Shown here: piece by piece, positions 52,534 through 61,496 of the stretch
Position numbering within the stretch: the first letter of the stretch is position 1
Layout: each line of letters starts with the position of its first letter
Assembly (NCBI RefSeq): GCF_014490725.1
Contig: NZ_JACOQL010000002.1
Span: forward strand, 682,001-746,000
Origin: Paracoccus amoyensis
GTDB lineage: Bacteria > Pseudomonadota > Alphaproteobacteria > Rhodobacterales > Rhodobacteraceae
Direction: 5' to 3'
Length of the DNA stretch: 64,000 bases
Made by a program: the position numbers and the translations under genes
Notes under the pieces: generated by a model
The model's database searches: none
What the model was told of the DNA's origin: nothing
What the model saw: the letters and a program-made list of their open reading frames with translations, nothing else

Positions 52534-52538
52534 AATCT
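52534..52538. repeat. Right copy of 5-bp target-site duplication (AATCT)
   Basis: This copy pairs with 10061-10065. Joining 10065 to 52539 restores the host reading frame. Confidence 0.95.
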
Positions 52539-52746
52539 CGGGGCAACGGTTGGATCAATTGTCACCGTCAGCATCGGCGTGGCGGCCGCACGCTGCACAC
52601 ATGAACGATCTATAGACCTGTGGATTTCTACCGCTGACACGATGCTGTATCAGGCAAAAGAAGCGGGGCGAAATCAGGTGATCAGCCATCTGATCGAAGC
52701 GCCGGACGAGGGGACAGATTTTTTTGGGTCAAATCAGGTTGCCTGA
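52539..52746 (+). pseudogene. REC-GGDEF diguanylate cyclase, 3' part
   Basis: This is the separated end of the gene that starts at 9323. It encodes GATVGSIVTVSIGVAAA, the last strand of the GGDEF fold, and then ADTMLYQAKEAGRNQV, the usual C-terminal helix, ending at TGA 52744-52746. It has no start codon or ribosome-binding site of its own and is likely untranslated. Confidence 0.93.
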
Positions 52747-52877
52747 CAGCCGTTTGTCGAAGGACCTTCAAAGGTCATTTCTTGGGCCTACAAGAAGCTC
52801 CGACGGTAACTTGGCCCATTTTTGGCACACACAAGGAGGTGCATACTCGAGCCTAGACTCTAGCGTATTGAAAAAAA

Positions 52878-52953
52878 TGGTGAGCCCAACAGGATTCGAA
52901 CCTGTGACCCACTGATTAAAAGTCAGTTGCTCTACCAACTGAGCTATGGGCCC
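52878..52953 (-). tRNA. tRNA-Lys (anticodon UUU)
   Basis: The minus strand folds as a full cloverleaf: acceptor GGGCCCA/TGGGCTC, D-arm GCTC...GAGC, anticodon stem ACTGA/TCAGT with loop CTTTTAA, T-arm ACAGG-TTCGAAT-CCTGT, and an encoded CCA end. The anticodon TTT reads Lys codons. It lies between the interrupted GGDEF gene and dapF and is not part of the phage junction. Confidence 0.97.
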
Positions 52954-53046
52954 AACGGGGGGCTTCCTAGGATTGCTGGCGGGTGGCGTCAAGCAGAAAA
53001 ATGAACGGCACTGGAAGAATCGAAATTCGCGGCCTATATCCGCGGC

Positions 53047-53877
53047 ATGGATGACATGCAGCCTGTGGGCCTGCCCTTTGCGAAAATGCATGGGTTGGGC
53101 AATGATTTTGTGGTGATTGACCTGCGCGGCGGAGGATCTCTGCCTGCGCCCGGACTGGTTGCGCGCCTGGCGGATCGCAATCAGGGCGTTGGTTTTGACC
53201 AGCTTGCCACGGTCGAGTTGGCCGAGGATGCCGATGCACGGCTGCGCTTCTGGAATGCGGATGGATCCATCAGCGCTGCCTGCGGCAATGCGACCCGCTG
53301 CATTGCGCGAATGTTACTGGATGAAACCGGAAAAGCGAATCTGCGACTGCGCACCGATCATGGTGTGCTGCTGGCCGAAGAGGCCGGCAATGGCATCACG
53401 CGTGTGAATATGGGGTCGCCTGTTCTGGACTGGCAGGCCATCCCGCTGGCAAGCGATGTCGATATCGACCATCTGCCCATCGACGGTGATCCGGTCGCCA
53501 CCGGCATGGGCAATCCACATGTCACCTTTTTCGTGGATGATGCGCAGTCCGTCGATCTGGGCGTTTTCGGCCCGGCGATGGAACATCATCCCCTTTATCC
53601 TGCGCGCACCAATGTCGAGGTGGTGCAGGTGATATCGCGCGATGAAATCAATCTGCGGATATGGGAACGGGGCACGGGGGCGACGCTGGCCTCGGGGTCT
53701 TGTTCCTGCGCGGCGGTTGTGGCTGCGGCGCGGCGGGGGCTGACCGGACGGCGGGTTCGCGTGAACGTGCCGGGTGGCGTCCTGACAATTGACTGGCGCG
53801 ACGATGGTGTCTGGATGGAGGGGCCGACGGCCCACGTGTTTTCGGGCATCCTGACACCGGAATGGATGGCGGGATGA
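53047..53877 (+). CDS. dapF: Diaminopimelate epimerase
   Basis: A 276-residue enzyme converting LL- to meso-diaminopimelate for lysine and cell wall. The N-terminal FAKMHGLGNDF and first catalytic Cys79 (SAACGNATRC) are present. The second catalytic motif, normally ACGTGAC, reads ASGSCSC (215-221), so the usual cysteine position is Ser216. Flanking regions (ERGTGATLA, AAVVAAARRGL) are typical. It overlaps mtaB by 4 bp, so they form one operon. The family assignment is firm; full epimerase activity is less so because of the substitution. Confidence 0.92.
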   Translation: MDDMQPVGLPFAKMHGLGNDFVVIDLRGGGSLPAPGLVARLADRNQGVGFDQLATVELAEDADARLRFWNADGSISAACGNATRCIARMLLDETGKANLRLRTDHGVLLAEEAGNGITRVNMGSPVLDWQAIPLASDVDIDHLPIDGDPVATGMGNPHVTFFVDDAQSVDLGVFGPAMEHHPLYPARTNVEVVQVISRDEINLRIWERGTGATLASGSCSCAAVVAAARRGLTGRRVRVNVPGGVLTIDWRDDGVWMEGPTAHVFSGILTPEWMAG

Positions 53878-55127
53878 GCGCGCCGGTATTTTCCACCCTC
53901 GGCTGCCGCCTGAACGCCTATGAGACCGAGGCGATGCGCGAAATGGCCGAAGCTGCCGGTTTGTCGGGCGCGGTGGTTGTGAATACCTGCGCCGTCACGG
54001 CCGAGGCCGTGCGCAAGGCGCGGCAGGAAATCCGTCGCCTGTCACGCGAAAATCCAGGTGCGCCGGTGATTGTCACGGGCTGCGCCGCGCAGACCGAACC
54101 GGAAACTTTCGCCTCGATGCCCGAAGTGACACGGGTGATCGGCAATCATGAGAAGATGCAGCCGGAAACCTGGACCAGTCTGCGTGCCCCCGATCTGATC
54201 GGTGAGACCGAAAAGATCCGCGTGGACGACATCATGTCCGTCAAGGAAACGGCTGGCCATCTGATTGATGGCTTTGGCCGCCATCGCGCTTATGTGCAGG
54301 TTCAGAATGGCTGCGATCACCGCTGCACCTTCTGCATCATTCCCTACGGTCGTGGTAATTCGCGCAGCGTGCCGGCTGGTGTGGTCGTGGATCAGATCAA
54401 GCGGCTGGTTCAGCGCGGCTTCAACGAGGTTGTTCTGACAGGGGTCGATCTGACCTCTTGGGGGGCGGATTTGCCGGGCGAGCCTCGGCTGGGCGATCTG
54501 GTCATGCGGATCCTGCGGCTGGTTCCCGATCTGCCGCGCCTGCGCATCAGCAGCATCGATTCGATCGAAGCGGATGACAACCTGATGCTGGCCATCGCCA
54601 CAGAGCTGCGCCTGATGCCGCATCTGCACCTGTCGTTGCAGGCGGGTGACGACATGGTCCTGAAACGGATGAAGCGCCGCCACCTGCGCGATGACGCGAT
54701 TCGTTTCTGCGAAGATGCCCGCAAGCTGCGTCCCGATATCGTTTTTGGTGCCGATATCATCGCCGGATTTCCCACGGAAACCGACGCGATGTTTGAAAAT
54801 TCGCTGAAGCTGGTTGGCGATTGCGGGCTGACCTTTCTGCACGTGTTCCCCTATTCCGCGCGCAAGGGCACCCCTGCCGCGCGAATGCCTGCCGTCAAGG
54901 GGCCGGTGATCCGCGAACGCGCTGCCCGCCTGCGGCAGGCGGGTGATGCTGCGCTGCGGCTGCATCTGGATGCTCAGATCGGGCTCGAACATCGCGTGCT
55001 GACCGAAGGGCCGCGCCTTGGCCGGACCGAACAATTCACCGAAGTGGCTTTTGACATCGATCAACCCGAAGGCTCACTGATGGTTCTGCGCATCGGCGGT
55101 CATGACGGGCAGCGTCTGGTTGCCTGA
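53874..55127 (+). CDS. mtaB: tRNA (N6-threonylcarbamoyladenosine(37)-C2)-methylthiotransferase
   Basis: A 417-residue MiaB-family radical SAM enzyme that adds a methylthio group to t6A37 in tRNAs reading ANN codons. The N-terminal cluster cysteines are Cys11 (LGCRLN), Cys39 (NTCAVT) and Cys70 (TGCAAQ). The radical SAM motif is Cys147-x3-Cys151-x2-Cys154 (NGCDHRCTFC). A short TRAM-like end follows. The FSTLGCRLNAYE start and lack of a miaB-type signature favour MtaB. It overlaps dapF. Confidence 0.92.
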   Translation: MSAPVFSTLGCRLNAYETEAMREMAEAAGLSGAVVVNTCAVTAEAVRKARQEIRRLSRENPGAPVIVTGCAAQTEPETFASMPEVTRVIGNHEKMQPETWTSLRAPDLIGETEKIRVDDIMSVKETAGHLIDGFGRHRAYVQVQNGCDHRCTFCIIPYGRGNSRSVPAGVVVDQIKRLVQRGFNEVVLTGVDLTSWGADLPGEPRLGDLVMRILRLVPDLPRLRISSIDSIEADDNLMLAIATELRLMPHLHLSLQAGDDMVLKRMKRRHLRDDAIRFCEDARKLRPDIVFGADIIAGFPTETDAMFENSLKLVGDCGLTFLHVFPYSARKGTPAARMPAVKGPVIRERAARLRQAGDAALRLHLDAQIGLEHRVLTEGPRLGRTEQFTEVAFDIDQPEGSLMVLRIGGHDGQRLVA

Positions 55128-55128
55128 C

Positions 55129-55146
55129 CCACCGCTGATGCGGTGG
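55129..55146. terminator. Stem-loop after mtaB
   Basis: CCACCGC-tgat-GCGGTGG is a perfect 7-bp stem right after the mtaB stop. No T run follows, so termination may be partial. Confidence 0.55.
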
Positions 55147-55196
55147 AATCCCCTCTTGAAGCTGGCTATGATCCGGCAACACCAAGGAGCCGAGAT

Positions 55197-55433
55197 ATGA
55201 GCGAGATCGAAAAACTGTCCTTCGAAGAAGCAATGCGTGAGTTGGAAGCGACTGTCGGCAAACTTGAAACCGGCGAGGCGACGCTGGAAGAATCCATCAA
55301 GCTTTACGAACGAGGTGCAGAGCTGCGCAAGCATTGCGAAAGCCGTCTGCGTGAGGCCGAAGAGCGCGTTGAAAAGATCACGCTGTCCGCCAATGGCCAG
55401 CCCACCGGAACGGAACCGGCCGAGGGATTGTAA
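55197..55433 (+). CDS. xseB: Exodeoxyribonuclease VII small subunit
   Basis: A 78-residue helical protein with the XseB pattern LSFEEAMRELEATVGKLETGEATLEESIKLYERG. It forms exonuclease VII with XseA, which is not in this window. AAGGAGCC precedes the ATG. It overlaps ispA by one base, the usual xseB-ispA-dxs arrangement. Confidence 0.95.
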   Translation: MSEIEKLSFEEAMRELEATVGKLETGEATLEESIKLYERGAELRKHCESRLREAEERVEKITLSANGQPTGTEPAEGL

Positions 55434-56296
55434 TGGACGCGCGACTTTCCGAGGTCAAAGCGCTGGTTCAGCAGGCGCTGGATCAGGCTATGGCCGGGTT
55501 GCCGGCAGGTGATCTGCGCGACGCAATGGCCTATGCTGTGACAGGCGGCAAGCGTATCCGGGCCTTTCTGGTTATGGAATCGGCCCGCTTGCATGGAATT
55601 TCCGATCAGGCCGCGCTGCCGGTTGCTGCGGCGGTCGAGGCTTTGCACGCCTATTCGCTGGTCCATGACGATCTGCCCGCGATGGATGACGATGATCTGC
55701 GCCGTGGTCAACCGACCGTCCATGTCAAATGGGATGAGGCGACAGCCATTCTGGCGGGCGATGCGCTGCAATCCTTGGCTTTTGAACTGCTGAGCGCTGA
55801 CCAGATCGGCGATCCTGCTGCGCGCATCCGGCTGATTGCCGCCTTCGCGCAGGCCGTAGGCGCACAGGGCATGGTCTGGGGTCAGGCGCTGGATATCGCG
55901 GCGGAAGCGGCTGCTGAACCGCTGGATCTGGGCGCGATCACCGAATTGCAGGATGGCAAGACGGGCGCCCTGATCCGTTTTGCGGCAACAGCCGGGCCGT
56001 TGATCGCCAATGCGGATAGCGGGCCGCTGGACCAATATGCGGGTGCGCTTGGGCTGGCCTTCCAGATCGCGGATGACATCCTTGATGTGACCGGCAACGA
56101 AGATGTGACCGGCAAGCGCGTGCGCAAGGATGATGCGGCCGGCAAAGCGACTTTCGTATCCCTGCTTGGTCTGGATCAGGCGCGCGCGCGGGCGCGGTCC
56201 TTGGTTCAGCAGGCCGAAGGCGGATTGTCGCCCTATGGCGAGAACGCAGGAAACTTGCGCGAACTTGCGCGTTTCGTTATCGAACGCGACACCTGA
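55433..56296 (+). CDS. ispA: Polyprenyl (farnesyl/geranylgeranyl) diphosphate synthase
   Basis: A 287-residue trans-isoprenyl diphosphate synthase that condenses IPP with DMAPP or GPP. The first aspartate-rich motif is [14 protein letters not shown] and the second is QIADDILD. The GGKRIR motif near the start binds IPP. Gene order with xseB and dxs supports IspA rather than a longer-chain synthase. Confidence 0.93.
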   Translation: MDARLSEVKALVQQALDQAMAGLPAGDLRDAMAYAVTGGKRIRAFLVMESARLHGISDQAALPVAAAVEALHAYSLVHDDLPAMDDDDLRRGQPTVHVKWDEATAILAGDALQSLAFELLSADQIGDPAARIRLIAAFAQAVGAQGMVWGQALDIAAEAAAEPLDLGAITELQDGKTGALIRFAATAGPLIANADSGPLDQYAGALGLAFQIADDILDVTGNEDVTGKRVRKDDAAGKATFVSLLGLDQARARARSLVQQAEGGLSPYGENAGNLRELARFVIERDT

Positions 56297-56322
56297 TACT
56301 GCCCGCCCGGAGGGCCAGCCGA

Positions 56323-58239
56323 ATGAATGACCGCCCCAAAACGCCAACTCTTGATCGCGTCAACCTGCCCTCGGATATGAAGGCGCTGACAGATCGGGAA
56401 CTTCGTCAACTGGCAGATGAATTGCGCGCCGAAACCATCAGCGCCGTCAGTGTCACAGGCGGACATTTGGGGGCGGGTCTGGGCGTGGTTGAACTGACGG
56501 TTGCGCTGCACGCGGTCTTTGACACACCCCGCGACAAGATCATCTGGGACGTCGGCCACCAGTGTTATCCGCACAAGATCCTGACCGGTCGCCGTGATCG
56601 TATCCGCACCTTGCGGATGGGCGGCGGTCTGGCTGGTTTCACCAAGCGCGCGGAAAGCCCGTATGATCCTTTCGGCGCGGGCCACAGTTCAACCTCGATT
56701 TCGGCAGGTCTGGGCTTTGCCGTGGCCCGCGATCTTGGCGGCGATCCGGGCGATGCGATTGCCGTGATCGGTGATGGCTCGATGAGCGCGGGCATGGCCT
56801 ACGAGGCGCTGAACAATGCGGGGCATCTGGGCAAACGCCTGATTGTCATTCTGAACGACAATGAAATGTCCATCGCGCCGCCTGTCGGGGCGATGTCGTC
56901 CTATCTGACCCGGCTTTACACCGGCGGCCCGTTTCAGGAATTGAAGGCAACGGCCAAAGGCGCAGTTGATCTGTTGCCCGAACCGTTCAAGGAGGGCGCT
57001 CGCCGCGCCAAGGAAATGCTGAAAGGCATGGCCGTCGGCGGCACCCTGTTCGAGGAGTTGGGCTTTTCCTATATCGGCCCGGTCGACGGCCACGATCTTG
57101 ATCAGCTTCTGCCATTGCTGCGCACTGTGAAGTCCCGCGCGACCGGCCCCGTTCTGATCCATGCCGTGACCAAGAAGGGCAAGGGATACGCGCCTGCTGA
57201 AAACGCGGCTGACAAAGGTCATGCAACGGGAAAATTCGACGTCATCACCGGCCAGCAGGCCAAGGCAAAATCGAATGCGCCCAGCTATACTGCGGTTTTC
57301 GCCAAGGCCTTGATTGATGAGGCGGGTCGTGACCACAAGATCGTCGGCATTACTGCCGCAATGCCTGACGGCACCGGTTTGAAGCAGTTTGCCGAGCGAT
57401 TCCCGCGTCGCAGTTTTGATGTCGGCATTGCCGAACAGCATGCCGTGACGTTTTCCGCAGGGCTGGCGGCTGGCGGGATGAAGCCCTTCTGCGCGATCTA
57501 TTCGACTTTCTTGCAGCGCGGCTATGACCAGATCGTGCACGATGTGGCCGTTCAGGGCCTGCCGGTGCGTTTCGCCATCGACCGTGCCGGGTTGGTGGGG
57601 CAGGACGGGCCGACCCATGCCGGTGCATATGACACCGCGTTTCTGGCCAATTTGCCAGGCATGGTTGTTATGGCTGCAGCGGATGAAGCTGAACTCATGC
57701 ATATGGTCGCCACGGCGGCTGCATATGATGACGGGCCGATCAGCTTCCGTTTTCCGCGCGGCGAGGGCACAGGCGTCGACCTGCCCGAACGGGGGCAGAT
57801 TCTGCCCATTGGCAAGGGTCGCATCGTCAGCAAAGGCAAGGGTGTTGCGATCTTGTCCTTTGGCACACGCCTTTCCGAAATATTCAAAGCTGCTGAGGTT
57901 CTTGCGGCACGGGGCATCACCCCGACCATTGCCGATGCCCGCTTTGCCAAGCCGCTGGACCGCGACCTGATCCTGACTCTTGCAGCCAGCCATGATGCGC
58001 TGATCACGATCGAGGAGGGCGCCATCGGTGGCTTTGGCAGTCATGTCGCCCAGCTTCTGGGCGATGAGGGCGTTTTTGACCAGGGGTTGAAGTTCCGTTC
58101 GATGGTGCTGCCCGATCGCTTTGTCGATCACGATGCGCCCTTTGCGATGTATGACAGTTCGGCCTTGAACGCGGAACATATCGAGACCAAAGTGCTGGAG
58201 GTGATGGGGGTCGAGAAGTTGGCTGATCGCCGCGCCTGA
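56323..58239 (+). CDS. dxs: 1-deoxy-D-xylulose-5-phosphate synthase
   Basis: A 638-residue thiamine-diphosphate enzyme making DXP from pyruvate and glyceraldehyde 3-phosphate, the first step of the MEP pathway. Visible motifs are [16 protein letters not shown], the TPP-binding [18 protein letters not shown], and the transketolase-type [18 protein letters not shown] and [19 protein letters not shown]. The length is normal. It lies 26 bp after ispA. Downstream genes converge on it. Confidence 0.97.
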   Translation: MNDRPKTPTLDRVNLPSDMKALTDRELRQLADELRAETISAVSVTGGHLGAGLGVVELTVALHAVFDTPRDKIIWDVGHQCYPHKILTGRRDRIRTLRMGGGLAGFTKRAESPYDPFGAGHSSTSISAGLGFAVARDLGGDPGDAIAVIGDGSMSAGMAYEALNNAGHLGKRLIVILNDNEMSIAPPVGAMSSYLTRLYTGGPFQELKATAKGAVDLLPEPFKEGARRAKEMLKGMAVGGTLFEELGFSYIGPVDGHDLDQLLPLLRTVKSRATGPVLIHAVTKKGKGYAPAENAADKGHATGKFDVITGQQAKAKSNAPSYTAVFAKALIDEAGRDHKIVGITAAMPDGTGLKQFAERFPRRSFDVGIAEQHAVTFSAGLAAGGMKPFCAIYSTFLQRGYDQIVHDVAVQGLPVRFAIDRAGLVGQDGPTHAGAYDTAFLANLPGMVVMAAADEAELMHMVATAAAYDDGPISFRFPRGEGTGVDLPERGQILPIGKGRIVSKGKGVAILSFGTRLSEIFKAAEVLAARGITPTIADARFAKPLDRDLILTLAASHDALITIEEGAIGGFGSHVAQLLGDEGVFDQGLKFRSMVLPDRFVDHDAPFAMYDSSALNAEHIETKVLEVMGVEKLADRRA

Positions 58240-58252
58240 TCGGGTTCGCGGG

Positions 58253-58285
58253 AGGATCAGGCCGGCCTTAAACCTGCTTGATCCT
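58253..58285. terminator. Weak stem-loop between convergent dxs and fliP
   Basis: AGGATCA (58253-58259) and TGATCCT (58279-58285) form a 7-bp stem around a loop containing GGCCGGCC. It ends at the fliP stop and could terminate both genes, although no T run is present. Confidence 0.4.
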
Positions 58286-58994
58286 ATTGATAACTTCGTA
58301 CCAGCGCACCTGCGATCATCCCCCAGCCGTCGACCACAACGAAGAATGCCAGCTTGAACGGCAATGAGACCACGACCGGCGGCACCATCATCATCCCCAT
58401 GGACATCAGAACTGCCGATACGACCAGATCGATGATCAGAAACGGCAGGGCGATCAGAAAGCCGATTTCGAAGGCGCGCTGAATTTCGGACAGCATGAAA
58501 GATGGAACAATGACCGACAGGCGTTCAGTCGGATCGCCCGCGCCCGGCGCGATTTCCGCAAGGCTTTGCAATGTCGCCGGATCGGTGCGTGCAATCATGA
58601 AGGCCTGAAACGGTCGGATGCCAAGCTGGATCGCTTGCCCGATATCGATTTTCCCATCACGCAAAGGCGCACCAGCAACCTGCCATGCCTCTTGCAGAAC
58701 CGGGTCCATGATGAACCATGTCAGAAACATCGCCAGACTGACGATCAGCATGTTGGGCGGGGACTGTTGCAGGCCAATGGATTGGCGCAGGATTGACAGC
58801 ACCGTCACGATAAATGGAAAACAGGTCACCATGATTGCGATACCGGGCGCAAGCGACAGCGCGGTCAGCGCGGCGACCAGCAGGACTGCGTTCTGGCCCA
58901 GCCCTGTACCCGCAGCCTGATCCAACCCGGCCAGACTTTGTGCAAAGGCCGATGAGGGCGCAAGCAGCAGCGGCAAAAGAAACCAACGGCTCAC
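58284..58994 (-). CDS. fliP: Flagellar type III export protein FliP
   Basis: A 236-residue membrane protein of the flagellar export gate. It starts with a cleavable signal (FLLPLLLAPSSAFAQ), then helices including VLLVAALTALSLAPGIAIMVTCFPFIV, and ends with the signature FEIGFLIALPFLIIDLVVSAVLMSMGMMMVPP. GTG 58994 was preferred to ATG 59027 because it overlaps the fliN stop (GTGA) and starts directly at the signal sequence. Operon with fliN, fliH-like and fliF. Confidence 0.95.
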   Translation of the reverse strand: MSRWFLLPLLLAPSSAFAQSLAGLDQAAGTGLGQNAVLLVAALTALSLAPGIAIMVTCFPFIVTVLSILRQSIGLQQSPPNMLIVSLAMFLTWFIMDPVLQEAWQVAGAPLRDGKIDIGQAIQLGIRPFQAFMIARTDPATLQSLAEIAPGAGDPTERLSVIVPSFMLSEIQRAFEIGFLIALPFLIIDLVVSAVLMSMGMMMVPPVVVSLPFKLAFFVVVDGWGMIAGALVRSYQ

Positions 58995-59248
58995 GCGACT
59001 TCCGATGCCCCCAGGATGCGCACGCAAAGGCGTTGTTCCGGTGATCCGTCGCCAGTCAACTCGCCCCGTGCGATAACTTTGTCGCCCACGCAGATCTCGA
59101 CACCATCATCGATGCTTTGATCCAATAGCAGAACATCGTCGGCGCCGAGGGCTGACAGTTGCGCGACAGTGCGGCGCGTCTTGCCCAAGCGGATGGTGAC
59201 TTCGACCTGAATATTGTCGGTGTCGATCAGATGTTTCAGTGTGTCCAT
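58991..59248 (-). CDS. fliN: Flagellar motor switch protein FliN
   Basis: An 85-residue SpoA-domain protein: IQVEVTIRLGKTRRTVAQLSALGADDVLLLDQ and VGDKVIARGEL, the C-ring FliN pattern. It overlaps the fliH-like gene by 13 bp and fliP by 4 bp. It forms the switch that reverses flagellar rotation. Confidence 0.93.
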   Translation of the reverse strand: MDTLKHLIDTDNIQVEVTIRLGKTRRTVAQLSALGADDVLLLDQSIDDGVEICVGDKVIARGELTGDGSPEQRLCVRILGASEVA

Positions 59249-59811
59249 GTTGAATCCTCTGCCTTCAATTCAGAAATCATGCGACGAATGTCGGTGGCGA
59301 TGTTCTCGGGGGACAATTCGATCCGGCCCCCTTGCAGCGACAGCGTGATTTTGTCGGAATCCACTTCGACCGGTTCGACATCATTGATGCCGGCATCCGC
59401 CAGACAATGCTCGACCGTTTCGCGCAGGCGCGTGTTGCACGAAATCACCGCACGAAGCGGAGTTGCTGAATGGGACAGCCGCAACAGTTCGTCCTTCAGT
59501 GCATCTTCCAGACGCTGTGATGTTTCACAGGGCAGCAGGCATTCAAGAATTTGCTCCAGAATGGGCGCCAGCGCGTCAATGGCTTCCTGCCGCAGCTTGG
59601 CACGGCGCGCCTGATCGTCCTGCAAACAGCGCTGCAACTGCTCAAGACCGGCAGACAGGCTGCGGATATCCGCATCTTCTTTGCGCGAAAGCCCGGCAGC
59701 AAGGCCGTCAGCATAAGCCTGATCAACGTCATCACGACTGAATGAGACAACCGTTCCTTGATGCGTCAGCGCGGTGGTAAAAGATTCCAGTTTGAACATG
59801 GCAACGCTCAT
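59236..59811 (-). CDS. FliH-like flagellar assembly protein
   Basis: A 191-residue protein between fliF and fliN, where FliH is encoded. It has an N-terminal coiled coil (SLSAGLEQLQRCLQDDQARRAKLRQEA) and a C-terminal alpha/beta part with AVISCNTRLRETVEHCL and ITLSLQGGRIELSPENI. FliH regulates the export ATPase FliI. Sequence similarity is low, so the assignment leans on order and shape. Confidence 0.75.
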   Translation of the reverse strand: MSVAMFKLESFTTALTHQGTVVSFSRDDVDQAYADGLAAGLSRKEDADIRSLSAGLEQLQRCLQDDQARRAKLRQEAIDALAPILEQILECLLPCETSQRLEDALKDELLRLSHSATPLRAVISCNTRLRETVEHCLADAGINDVEPVEVDSDKITLSLQGGRIELSPENIATDIRRMISELKAEDSTWTH

Positions 59812-61379
59812 TGGGCACTCTCTTTGTTGTCGATCCAGCCTGACAGGACCTTGACGCTTTCTTCGTGACGCTCCTTCATCATGTTGCGCAATCTTGCGAC
59901 GGGATCGGCAGAGGGAAGGGCCAGTGTTTCGGGCTTGATTGGTTCTGATGGGATGATGCGGGCGGCAGGGTTTTCTGGCGTGCCTGCCGGTTCGATCACC
60001 CCGGTCAAAGCAGGCTCTGACGGGCTCGAATTGTCCAACAGCGCCTTTGGCGTCGTATTGCGCGCTTTCAGCACCGGGCGCAGAACCAGGAAAATGACCG
60101 CCAATGCAAAGAAGCCGATCAGCAGGATGCGCAGCAAGCCGTTCAACTCCAGTCGGTCCAGCCAGCCGGGATTGGCCGCAGTGCCGTTTTCACCAAATGC
60201 GGCGAAGGGCAGCGACTTTACCGTGATTTGATCGCCGCGATTTTCGTCATAACCCACCGATGACGCCACAAGCTCCCGCAGGATTTGCAGTTCCGCGTCA
60301 GATCGCGGCACAATTTCTGTGTCGCCATTGGCATTGGTTTGTGAGACGCCGTTCAACAGCACTGCCACCGTCAGACGGCGTGTCGTTCCGGGTTGGCGCG
60401 ATACTTCGCGTGTCACGTGGCTGACTTCGTAATTGGCTTGCTGGCGATTTTCCGAACGGGCAGTTTCTGTCTTGTCACCTTGCGCATCCTGCCGATCCGG
60501 CAGATTTGATGCAGCCGTGACGGCCCCCGAACCGGAGGAATTGCTTTGATCCGAGGTCTCTTCGGTGACCTGTGAAATCAAGGCGCGTTGATCGGGATCG
60601 AACCGTTGTTCGGTCAACAGCTCGGTTTCGGTGACCAGATCCAGGTTCAGTTCGACAATGGCGTTCCCTATGCCGACATGCGGCTCAAGAATACGTTCGA
60701 CATTGCGCTTCATATCGGCCGCGCGATCTGCACCGGTTTCGTCTTCTGACGCCGCGATGATGCCTCGTTGCGTATCGATCACCGTGACGCTCTCAGGCTT
60801 CATGCCTGAAACGCCAGAGGAAACCAGATATTTCAACGCCGCGGCTTGTTCTCGTGTGACTGCCTGGCCATTGGTGGACAGCGTGACGGAGGCATTGCCG
60901 GTCATGTCCCGCCGATAACCACGGCCATTTTCCACGGCGAGATGTACGCGGGCAGATTTCACATTCGGCAGGGCCAGGATTGTGCGGGCAAGCTCACCCT
61001 CTTTCGCACGCCAATAGGCGGCGTCGAACATCTGCGACGTGGTTCCAAAGCCCGACATGCCGTCAAGAAGTTCATATCCCGCGCTACCGGCAGCTGGCAG
61101 CCCTTCTGCGGCCAATTCCATACGCAGGCGGTCGCGCTGCGATGCCTCGACCCAGATGGTATCTCCGCGAACTTCGTAAACGGCGCCGCTGCGCTCCAGG
61201 CCCGCCACAACCTCGCCAGCCTGTGCGCCATCCAATCCGCCATAAATCATTGACATGTTGGGTCGGTTGGCAAGCCATGCAAAGCTGAAAATGGCCAGAA
61301 ATGCTGCCAGAAACGCCCCAATCAGGATCGCTTTCTGCTGAGAGCTTCGCTCCCTCCAATAGTCCTGCAGTTTTTGCAA
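59808..61379 (-). CDS. fliF: Flagellar MS-ring protein FliF
   Basis: A 523-residue membrane protein that forms the base of the flagellum. It has an N-terminal helix (AILIGAFLAAFLAIFSFAWLA), the ring-building region (LDGAQAGEVVAGLERSGAVYEV), the FGTTSQMFDAAYWRAKEGELARTI motif, and a C-terminal helix (LRILLIGFFALAVIFLVLRPVL) followed by a short cytoplasmic tail that binds FliG. It is the first gene of the leftward operon and divergent from fliL, with 117 bp between them. Confidence 0.96.
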   Translation of the reverse strand: MQKLQDYWRERSSQQKAILIGAFLAAFLAIFSFAWLANRPNMSMIYGGLDGAQAGEVVAGLERSGAVYEVRGDTIWVEASQRDRLRMELAAEGLPAAGSAGYELLDGMSGFGTTSQMFDAAYWRAKEGELARTILALPNVKSARVHLAVENGRGYRRDMTGNASVTLSTNGQAVTREQAAALKYLVSSGVSGMKPESVTVIDTQRGIIAASEDETGADRAADMKRNVERILEPHVGIGNAIVELNLDLVTETELLTEQRFDPDQRALISQVTEETSDQSNSSGSGAVTAASNLPDRQDAQGDKTETARSENRQQANYEVSHVTREVSRQPGTTRRLTVAVLLNGVSQTNANGDTEIVPRSDAELQILRELVASSVGYDENRGDQITVKSLPFAAFGENGTAANPGWLDRLELNGLLRILLIGFFALAVIFLVLRPVLKARNTTPKALLDNSSPSEPALTGVIEPAGTPENPAARIIPSEPIKPETLALPSADPVARLRNMMKERHEESVKVLSGWIDNKESAQ

Positions 61380-61496
61380 AACCGTTCCTTTCGAATCGCC
61401 GTCAGGTTCTTTCGTTCAATGGTGATGGCATGATGCACATTAAGAATTGGTTAGTCGCAGGGTGCTAATTCCGTCTTATCAGGACGGAGAATCACC

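Noticed and set aside
52724..52915. A short plus-strand frame overlapping the tRNA gene
   Set aside because: It reads through the tRNA complement and has no ribosome-binding site.
52878..52953. tRNA-Lys as the integration site of the prophage
   Set aside because: The prophage end is 345 bp away, is defined by a 5-bp duplication and transposase motifs, and the element has a DDE transposase rather than an integrase.
56689..58179. A 496-codon minus-strand frame opposite dxs
   Set aside because: dxs is complete and highly conserved; the opposite frame has no start signal or family.
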